Source: CAMBDS01 sp964355675
GTDB lineage: Bacteria > Electryoneota > AABM5-125-24 > Hatepunaeales > Hatepunaeaceae
Reading direction: 5' to 3'
DNA: 64,000 bases
Assembly (NCBI GenBank): GCA_964355675.1
Contig: CAYHEC010000007.1
Location: 62,001 to 126,000 of the forward strand
Part shown: piece after piece, positions 26,967-33,138 of the stretch
How positions within the stretch are numbered: the first letter of the stretch is position 1
Layout of the letters: each line of letters begins with the position of its first letter
The notes under the pieces: model-generated
Database searches by the model: none
The model's input: the letters and a program-made list of their open reading frames with translations, nothing else
What the model was told of the DNA's origin: nothing
Made by a program: the position numbers and the translations under genes

Positions 26967-27047
26967 CGGAGGGCGGGGGAATCGAACCCCACTCCCGAAG
27001 GAGCAGCAGATTGTGAGCCCGCTTGAGCGACCGCGCTCTCACCCTCC
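26967..27047 (-). tRNA. Class II tRNA with 8/4 cloverleaf, anticodon CAC (allo-tRNA candidate)
   Basis: Read on the minus strand: 8-base acceptor strand GGAGGGTG pairs with CGCCCTCC; D arm GAGC/GCTC with loop GCGGTC; 6-bp anticodon stem AGCGGG/TCTGCT with loop CTCACAA, giving anticodon CAC (27013-27015); long variable arm GCTCC-TTCG-GGAGT; 4-bp T stem GGGG/CCCC with loop TTCGATT. A normal 7/5 split would leave a T-C mismatch, whereas 8/4 pairs everywhere. The discriminator is G and CCA is not encoded. CAC would read valine GUG, but a long variable arm and G73 are serine features. The combination fits the reported allo-tRNA class of serine acceptors with altered anticodons. A promoter lies just upstream. 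Confidence 0.75.
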
Positions 27048-27058
27048 GCGTGAACGTC

Positions 27059-27088
27059 AATATAATATTTGACTTTGTTACAAGTCAA
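27059..27088 (-). promoter_or_regulatory. Promoter for the minus-strand tRNA
   Basis: On the minus strand TTGACT (27083-27088) and TATATT (27059-27064) are 18 bases apart and the tRNA begins 11 bases later. The -35 region is part of an inverted repeat TTGACTT-TGTTAC-AAGTCAA (27068-27088), which could be an operator. Confidence 0.55.
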
Positions 27089-27116
27089 TGATTTGGACTG
27101 AAAACTGGAAATAGAA

Positions 27117-27479
27117 ATGATAAATAATACACTCAATCAGATACTGGCAAAGAGAATGCCGCTATTGCTCAATTTCTCCACGCAGGTCACCACCGCATCC
27201 ACAGAGTTGAAATGCGCCGGAGGTGAAACCGGGCAGGGTGTGCCGATCCCTTCTCACGGGAAAGCGGTTGGACTGCAGGTCTGGGACGGTTCGACTCTTC
27301 AAACAAGTTCGGTCGAGGTTGACCTCATTGCCGGTGATCGGCTGAATCTTTATGCCCAGTACGGGACAACCGATTTTACCATCAAGTTGCGATTAAATGG
27401 TGTGGATTCGACACTTACAGTGTCAGGTGTTGCGGCGAATTCGACGCTGACGGCGTCACTTTTAATTATTCTGGAGTAA
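27117..27479 (+). CDS. Phage-module hypothetical protein
   Basis: A 120-residue beta-rich protein (VTTASTELKCAGGETGQGV; TDFTIKLRLNGVDSTLTVSG) without signal peptide. It lies four bases before the connector candidate and after the capsid gene. I recognise no family. Its size, composition and place would suit a minor head or head-fibre protein, which is an inference. Confidence 0.55.
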   Translation: MINNTLNQILAKRMPLLLNFSTQVTTASTELKCAGGETGQGVPIPSHGKAVGLQVWDGSTLQTSSVEVDLIAGDRLNLYAQYGTTDFTIKLRLNGVDSTLTVSGVAANSTLTASLLIILE

Positions 27480-27482
27480 CTC

Positions 27483-28328
27483 ATGGCTTGGACTGACAGC
27501 GATACGGTGAAGAAATTTCTGCCCGGGCTGACCGGCGGAGCCGCGCAATTCAAAGACGTTGCAGTAACACTTGACATGGCTGGAAGTGGGAGTCTTCCAC
27601 ATACTGGCATACTCTCTGGGAGTGAAGTTGTCAAAAGACATGCATCAGGTGGAATCGATGGCCCGGAAGCGGTTGCACTCCCCGCAGAGACTTGGATCGC
27701 CCTGCCTGATGCGGCATTGGTTTCTGGTGAACTGGTTGTCGGGGATGGATGGCAACTTACGACAGTTTATGAGGAAGGTAGGGACTTTCTGGTCAACGCC
27801 GCAGAGGGGAAAATCAGGCGTATCGATGGTGGTGGGATCAGTGCCGGTGCAACCGTTCAAGTTTGGTATCAGAAATACGAAGTTATGGTCAATGACATTG
27901 ATTATACAATCAATTATTCTAATGGAACTATTGCTCTGACATCGGGTAGCGAGATACCGGCGGGGGCAACTCTCAAGGTTGATTACGAACTGAATGCGGC
28001 TTCGTCAGTGGAGGACTTGATCCCAGAAGCTATTACTCAGGCTGAGGATAAGATTTTGCGACGGTTGAAGTCGGACTACACGACCTCATCTACAGACCAG
28101 GGACTGATCACGGGCGCAACCGAGCTTACGCTGGCGATTATCTGCCGGAGTTTATCGGTGCGGGCGTTGGGTGATGGGCTGTCTGCGGCACAAAGTCGAG
28201 GGAAGAGCTGGCTCGATTTGGCGTCGCAATTCGAGAGATCAGCTTCCCGGACATTGAAACCGTTTATGACTGTTCCCGCGATTGCTCGTGGTGGCGTGCA
28301 GGGTAACTTCAGCTGGGAGTGGGCGTGA
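27483..28328 (+). CDS. Head-tail connector candidate with two beta repeats
   Basis: A 281-residue protein. Residues about 90-125 and 135-170 share a repeat of the form DYxxxYxxGxIxxxxGxxIxAGAxxxVxY (FLVNAAEGKIRRIDGGGISAG; YTINYSNGTIALTSGSEIPAG), common in phage structural proteins. The C-terminal 110 residues are helical (VEDLIPEAITQAEDKILRRL; ELTLAIICRSLSVRALGD), reminiscent of gp6-type connector/adaptor proteins. In tailed phages these sit below the portal. Assigned on pattern and context only. Confidence 0.5.
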   Translation: MAWTDSDTVKKFLPGLTGGAAQFKDVAVTLDMAGSGSLPHTGILSGSEVVKRHASGGIDGPEAVALPAETWIALPDAALVSGELVVGDGWQLTTVYEEGRDFLVNAAEGKIRRIDGGGISAGATVQVWYQKYEVMVNDIDYTINYSNGTIALTSGSEIPAGATLKVDYELNAASSVEDLIPEAITQAEDKILRRLKSDYTTSSTDQGLITGATELTLAIICRSLSVRALGDGLSAAQSRGKSWLDLASQFERSASRTLKPFMTVPAIARGGVQGNFSWEWA

Positions 28329-28376
28329 TCGGAAGGATGAGGGATGAGGGATGAATGAAAGCAGGAAAGTGCATAA

Positions 28377-29774
28377 TTGAAAAACATTGAATTATCTCGC
28401 AAGAATTGGAACGCTATTCTGGTAGATGATGAGACCGAAATTGAGTGGCCGGTAGCAAGTTTGACGCCGTGGGAATGGATTCTTGCCAACATCTGTACCC
28501 TCGATGCGGTTGGTGGTATAAAGCCCTTCCCTGACTATCCATTTGCCAAAGCTTTAGTTGAGGCGTTGACTGCGCACAGGCTGTTGATCGTTGCCAAGTC
28601 GAGGCAGATGATGGCGACTTGGACAGTTGCGACATACTACCTCTACCGGGCACTCCACGACGATCAGGGTGTATATCTGTTTCTCTCCAAAGGGGCAAGG
28701 GATTCGCGTGAGTTATTGAAAAGAATGAAAATAATTGTCAATAACCTGCCCGGTGATTTGAAAGATATGGTCAAGATTAAGCAGGAAGAAGCTGTATTCG
28801 TCAATGGTAGCCGTATCATCAGTCTTCCGGCAACCGAGTTCGCTCCAAGAATGCACAGCCCGTCGGGAGTTTTCTGGGATGAAATGGCGTTCACGCCTTA
28901 TTCCTCAGAGATTTGGACGTCACTTAAACCGGCGATAGACTCAGGCGGGACGTTCGTGGGAATTTCCTCACCGAACGGAACAGACAACATATTCTATGAT
29001 TTGTACGTCGATCAAGAGAACGGATTCGGTAAGTTATGTCTTCACTGGCAGGATCATCCGCACCGTGACTTGGTCTGGCGTGAAAAGGCGGCGGCCGGGC
29101 TTTCGATGGCTTGTTGGCGTCAGGAATACGAAGTCGATTTCAATGTACTTGCCAACCGGGTATATGAAGAGTTCGATCACGATCTGCATATTCTGAGCGA
29201 AGAATTTGACCCGACTGGAATTGAAGGGGTTATCTATCGCGGATTAGATTTTGGGTATCATCATCCTTACGTTGTTTGGTTACACCAAGCGTTCTCAGGT
29301 GAAATGACGGTGTTTGCCGAGTGGGAAGGCGCCGATAAAACCATTCAGCAGGTCGCTGACGCAATTAAGGACATCGATGCGCGGTACGGTCTGAGTGAGG
29401 GGTCGGTGCGATTCACAGCTTGTGATCCGGCAGGATCGGCAGTAAACGACGACGGGAATGCATCAACTGAGCGGTTGAAGGACCAAGGCGTCAGAGTTGT
29501 TTGGCGGGCGTCGCGAATTTCGGATGGCGTGGATATAATAAAATCGTTACTTAGGGACGCCAACGGTATCGTGAAGCTCCGGTTTTCTCCCTCAGTTCGA
29601 CGGACCATTCATCATTTGACACATTACCGCTGGGTAAAGGAAACCGAGAACCCCTGCAAGACTGACGGTCACGACCACGCATGCGACGCATTGCGTTACC
29701 TGATTATCAACCTTTATGCGAGAAAAAAGGTGGCTTGGTCCGGAGGCAAAGTGGCAGGAGTTTCGGAGGGATGA
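28377..29774 (+). CDS. terL: Terminase large subunit
   Basis: A 465-residue TerL starting at TTG (28377) behind AGGAAAG. The ATPase half has the Walker-A-like VAKSRQMMATWTVA (about residue 73), FLSKGARDSRELLKRM, and Walker B SGVFWDEMAF (about 164), with the coupling motif GISSPNG near 203. The nuclease half has acidic motif GLDFGYHHPYVVW (about 290), CDPAGSAVNDDGN (about 345), and DGHDHACDALRYLI at the end, all expected for a phage packaging motor. No small terminase is recognisable nearby. In canonical phages terL precedes the portal, protease and capsid; here capsid and connector come first. Confidence 0.9.
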   Translation: MKNIELSRKNWNAILVDDETEIEWPVASLTPWEWILANICTLDAVGGIKPFPDYPFAKALVEALTAHRLLIVAKSRQMMATWTVATYYLYRALHDDQGVYLFLSKGARDSRELLKRMKIIVNNLPGDLKDMVKIKQEEAVFVNGSRIISLPATEFAPRMHSPSGVFWDEMAFTPYSSEIWTSLKPAIDSGGTFVGISSPNGTDNIFYDLYVDQENGFGKLCLHWQDHPHRDLVWREKAAAGLSMACWRQEYEVDFNVLANRVYEEFDHDLHILSEEFDPTGIEGVIYRGLDFGYHHPYVVWLHQAFSGEMTVFAEWEGADKTIQQVADAIKDIDARYGLSEGSVRFTACDPAGSAVNDDGNASTERLKDQGVRVVWRASRISDGVDIIKSLLRDANGIVKLRFSPSVRRTIHHLTHYRWVKETENPCKTDGHDHACDALRYLIINLYARKKVAWSGGKVAGVSEG

Positions 29775-29781
29775 GGGATGA

Positions 29782-29987
29782 AACGGTACGACGGGGCTCC
29801 GTACCCGTCGAAGAGTCTGTCCGAGAATATAAAAAAGTTCGAATTTGTCCAGGCGGACGCCATCGTCCGTTCTGATGCAAGCACAAATCGTTGGCGGACG
29901 AGGGCGTCCGCCTGGATTTTTATATACTCTCAGACAGACTCCGTAGAGAGGAAACGAATGGCGGGTACGGAGCCCCGCCGTACCGTT
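29782..29987. repeat. Three-layer nested palindrome between terL and portal genes
   Basis: Outer arms AACGGTACGACGGGGCTCCG (from 29782) and CGGAGCCCCGCCGTACCGTT (to 29987) enclose AGTCTGTCCGAGAATATAAA (from 29814) facing TTTATATACTCTCAGACAGA (to about 29938). These enclose GTCCAGGCGGACG...CGTCCG (29847-29869) and CGGACGAGGGCGTCCGCCTG (29894-29913). Looks like successive insertion of one palindrome family into another. Confidence 0.8.
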
Positions 29988-30009
29988 CAATGATAACAAA
30001 GGACTATCA

Positions 30010-31350
30010 ATGTTTTTCTGGAAACGAAAAAAAGAACAAGTGGCAGGATTCGAAGGTGCGGTGCGTGTCAAGGGCGCGAAACAGCTCGGTCTTGGCGATT
30101 CCGCAAGAGGCGCATCAAGGCGGGGACTCAGAAGTACCTGGGAACCACGAGGATTAGGGCGGGTTGTCGCGGGGCCTTTATCCGGCGTGCAACAGACGTT
30201 TGCCTTCAATGGAAGCAATCGAGGTGAATTTTACCGTTGGATGCGAGACTCTATTCCTATCATCTCGGCTGGGGTGTGGGCTTGGGTAAGGCTCTGTTCG
30301 ACACGGACTTCAGTATCAGTCGAAGGAAGCGCCGCTGAACGATTACGAGCAGAATTGTTGCTCGAAAATCTCGACCATCGCATCCTCGAAACTCCCTTCG
30401 GAAGAGGATCAGGGCTTCAAAAACTAACTGAGGCATATTTTCTCGAGTTGTTTACGACCGGACGATTTGCGGGTGAGGCGGTTCTTTCCGCCGACAAGCG
30501 CTCCATCGACCACTTCCGCTTCATTAATCCCTACAACATCGGCTGGGAGCATGGTGAGGAAGGCTGGATTCCATTTGCAAACTCAGAAAGAAACCCTTCG
30601 TCACACCTCGTAGCTGGTGTAAAAGATTTTAATGAAAGTGTGGAAAGATTCGATCCGAAGACTTTTTTCTACGGTACGCTTGGGACGGATATAACTAACC
30701 CGGCAGGCATTGAACCGCTCGCAACGATACCGTTTGTCTCGGAAATTGAGCAGATGATGCTGGAAGATATGGCTCGCTCCTCTCATAATGCCGGGACGCC
30801 GCGACTGCAAGTGAAGATTGGTCGTCCGCCTCGCTTTGATTTCGAGGACGATCAAGGATATATAGACCGCGCGAATGGGTTCTTCGACGGTCTCGTCGGC
30901 CAATTCCAGAACCTCGAACCGGACGACAATATTTTCACTTGGAACGACGTCGAGGTGACTGTTGTTGGTGGGTCAGGCAAGCAATGGGAATGGCGTCTGA
31001 ACCGCGATCAGGTGGTCGAGGATGTGATCAGCGGATTGAAGCTCTTCCCCTGGGTGCTTGGTAGAACCCAAAAAACGACCCATAACTGGGTCCAATCACA
31101 GTTCGATTTTCTGATGCAGATGGTCGGAACTTATCAACATTCGGGCGCAGATTTGATCAACTGGCTGTGCAACCTTGAACTGGAACTGCAGGGGGTGGAT
31201 GCCGTAGTCCGGCATAGTTTTTCGCGGCATCAAGATCCCTTCCGGCTTGAGCGGGCTCAAGCGGAGAAGATCGAGATTGAAAACGCGGCAGTTTTGGTGG
31301 AGAAAGGGTACATCTCGAAGGAAGACGGGATGAAGAGATTGGGGATTTAG
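30010..31350 (+). CDS. Phage portal protein
   Basis: A 446-residue portal-like protein, ATG at 30010 behind AAAGGAC. After a basic, variable N-terminus, FYRWMRDSIPIISAGVWAWVRL is the typical first portal helix segment (entry of the clip/wing region). Then come LQKLTEAYFLELFTTGRFAGEAVL, FINPYNIGWEH and the late helical stretch WVQSQFDFLMQMVGTYQHSGADLINWLC, ending in a helix-rich C-terminus (AEKIEIENAAVLVEKGYISK) common in portals. The dodecameric portal is the DNA entry vertex and binds TerL. It follows terL as usual for tailed phages. Confidence 0.75.
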   Translation: MFFWKRKKEQVAGFEGAVRVKGAKQLGLGDSARGASRRGLRSTWEPRGLGRVVAGPLSGVQQTFAFNGSNRGEFYRWMRDSIPIISAGVWAWVRLCSTRTSVSVEGSAAERLRAELLLENLDHRILETPFGRGSGLQKLTEAYFLELFTTGRFAGEAVLSADKRSIDHFRFINPYNIGWEHGEEGWIPFANSERNPSSHLVAGVKDFNESVERFDPKTFFYGTLGTDITNPAGIEPLATIPFVSEIEQMMLEDMARSSHNAGTPRLQVKIGRPPRFDFEDDQGYIDRANGFFDGLVGQFQNLEPDDNIFTWNDVEVTVVGGSGKQWEWRLNRDQVVEDVISGLKLFPWVLGRTQKTTHNWVQSQFDFLMQMVGTYQHSGADLINWLCNLELELQGVDAVVRHSFSRHQDPFRLERAQAEKIEIENAAVLVEKGYISKEDGMKRLGI

Positions 31351-31503
31351 AATTTAGAATTTAGAATTTGGAATAAAAAATTTGGAAATTAGAGTCCAGG
31401 CGGACGCCCTCGTCCGCCGACAATGGAAGCATGGTGAGGGAACGAGTGCGTCCGCCTGGACTCCACAAGACTCTATAGTAGAGTCGAAGAATAAAGGAAT
31501 TCT
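31351..31503. repeat. Tandem TTTAGAA repeat and CGTCCGCC palindrome
   Basis: AGAATTT is repeated in tandem directly after the portal stop (31350-31375), followed by a palindrome pair AGTCCAGGCGGACG / GCGTCCGCCTGGACT (31392-31462) and a small GACTCTATAGTAGAGTC hairpin (31470-31486). Confidence 0.7.
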
Positions 31504-32196
31504 ATGGATTGGATATTTCGTGAGTTAGCGGGTGTAATGCTATCCGAAGGTTCGAAAGTTCTTGACGATGACATTATCGCAATCAACAGACTGAATAACC
31601 CGCCACCACTACCTGTGGCGCGCAGTGACATTTATGTCAGGCGTTGCCGTTTGGCGGGAGACGCGGTTGATGCAGGCTGGGGTAAGTTTCGAACCAGCGA
31701 TCTTCCGAAGTTGCTTGAGATGGTTCAAGGGGCTCCAGCATTGATTGGCCATCGCAAGGAAACCCTTGGAGTGGCGCGATTTTTTGGCGGCGTTATTTGG
31801 CGCGATCCGGGCAGTAGCGTCAGCTACATCGCACCGAAGTTTTACTGGATGCGCGGGCACTCTGCCGCAGAAGACCTGCGCGTCAACATCGATGGTGGAA
31901 TCTGGTCGGAGGCTTCGTTGGGGTTCGTGTTCAAGAGACCAAGTTGTTCGATCTGCAACGAAGACATTCGTCACTGCGACCATGTTCCCGGGCAGTCGTA
32001 CGGCGATCAAACCTGTTTTTTTCATTACGACGACCTTATCAAGGTCACTGAGGGGTCGTTTGTTTACCGAGGCGCTCAACCTGGTACGGGATTTAGTCTT
32101 GGCGATCCCGTCGGGCATAATAATCACTCAAATCTTCCACGCTTCCGCTGGAAGGGTGTTCTCTACCGGGGCTACCCGGAAAAATTAATTTATTAG
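31504..32196 (+). CDS. Phage-module protein, prohead-protease candidate
   Basis: A 230-residue protein behind AATAAAGGAATTCT. The middle reads PALIGHRKETLGVARFFGGVIW, and later SEASLGFVFKRPSCSICNEDI, then RHCDHVPGQSYGDQTCFFHY and GSFVYRGAQPGTGF. The GHR... and EASLGF... segments, and the Cys/His cluster (CxxC, CxxH) followed by E-GS-VY-GA-P, recall a group of phage capsid maturation proteases seen next to portal genes. I cannot name the catalytic residues with certainty. Its place right after the portal supports the idea. It might instead be a zinc-binding minor head protein. Confidence 0.4.
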   Translation: MDWIFRELAGVMLSEGSKVLDDDIIAINRLNNPPPLPVARSDIYVRRCRLAGDAVDAGWGKFRTSDLPKLLEMVQGAPALIGHRKETLGVARFFGGVIWRDPGSSVSYIAPKFYWMRGHSAAEDLRVNIDGGIWSEASLGFVFKRPSCSICNEDIRHCDHVPGQSYGDQTCFFHYDDLIKVTEGSFVYRGAQPGTGFSLGDPVGHNNHSNLPRFRWKGVLYRGYPEKLIY

Positions 32197-32209
32197 GATA
32201 TCTTGTATC

Positions 32210-32770
32210 ATGAAAAAGCACATCATCTATTCGGTCATCACTGCTCTGCTGATAGGTTCTGCAATAGCTCAACCGGGCGTTCCCCCGATTGGCGACGTAT
32301 ATACATTGCTGTCGGGTGAACATACTCCTGTGATTTATACAGGGGCAGGCACAGCGTCAAGTTCGAGCGGATACACAACCGCCTGGTTACAGATTGGGTA
32401 TGCTCCTCTGGCGTCAGCCAAAAATAACAACAACATCGGTCGGTTTAATCCGGAGCAGTTCACATTAGGGTTAAAGCTCTCTCTTGGCGAGGGCGCTGAC
32501 AGTGCCCTTATCTCCTCTGCCAGATTCGAACTTGCCTACGATACCACCTCAACAGTGTTCTGGATCGGCGATTCGAGTAATTGCTTCATTTATTTGAATA
32601 GCTTTTCACGTTCTGATTATGGTATCTGGACGTTCAATAAACTTTCGGAAACCGCTCGTGGATACCTCTATCCCCTTCGTGTTCTTCAGGGGGGATACAT
32701 CAGGCTTGTATTTGAAACGACAACCTCGGACGCGGTGGAAATCGAATGGAATCTGACTGGAGAACATTAA
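32210..32770 (+). CDS. Exported hypothetical protein in the phage module
   Basis: A 186-residue protein with a clear Sec signal peptide (MKKHIIYSVITALLIGSAIAQ). The mature part is rich in Ser, Gly, Tyr and beta-prone residues (GTASSSSGYTTAWLQIGYAPLA). No T9SS domain, no recognised family. It starts 14 bases after the protease candidate and overlaps the next gene by one base, so it belongs to the same transcript. Sec-exported proteins are unusual within a phage head module. Confidence 0.6.
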   Translation: MKKHIIYSVITALLIGSAIAQPGVPPIGDVYTLLSGEHTPVIYTGAGTASSSSGYTTAWLQIGYAPLASAKNNNNIGRFNPEQFTLGLKLSLGEGADSALISSARFELAYDTTSTVFWIGDSSNCFIYLNSFSRSDYGIWTFNKLSETARGYLYPLRVLQGGYIRLVFETTTSDAVEIEWNLTGEH

Positions 32771-33138
32771 TGATCACCAAAATTTTGAAGAGTGGTAAGC
32801 TAACGCTACTAACTGTTTATTCGATATTTATGTTCATTGTCTCATTGATCATTATGGTTGCAGTTGAATCATCCTCTGGTTCTGACGATAGTCCCTTTCA
32901 GTATATCTCATATCCTTCGTTGGCACAGTCCGAGATCGACGCGCTGGGGATTGACTTGGGGGCTCCACGAGAGCATCCGGGAGGTGATTGGAGGATGACT
33001 AACAAGAACGGCAACCTGCCCTTTGTACAGGAAGATCTCGATCACCTGACAGAGGTCGATTCGGTGACAATTATCGGCTCCGACAGCATTAGAAGCTATC
33101 TCGAATCCAACGGTTGGAACGAAGGAGACGCGCCATGA
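32770..33138 (+). CDS. Single-span membrane or exported protein
   Basis: The ATG at 32770 overlaps the preceding TAA by one base. The 122-residue product has a long hydrophobic segment at about residues 12-34 (LTVYSIFMFIVSLIIMVAV) that could be a signal anchor, followed by a Ser/Asp-rich, soluble C-terminal part. The stop overlaps the next start (ATGA), indicating translational coupling. No family recognised. Confidence 0.5.
   Translation: MITKILKSGKLTLLTVYSIFMFIVSLIIMVAVESSSGSDDSPFQYISYPSLAQSEIDALGIDLGAPREHPGGDWRMTNKNGNLPFVQEDLDHLTEVDSVTIIGSDSIRSYLESNGWNEGDAP

Noticed and set aside
26967..27047. Ordinary tRNA-Val or tRNA-Sec
   Set aside because: Valine tRNAs are class I with a short variable loop. 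The 7/5 fold leaves a mismatch. A Sec reading would need a TCA anticodon, and shifting the loop to place TCA breaks the anticodon stem.
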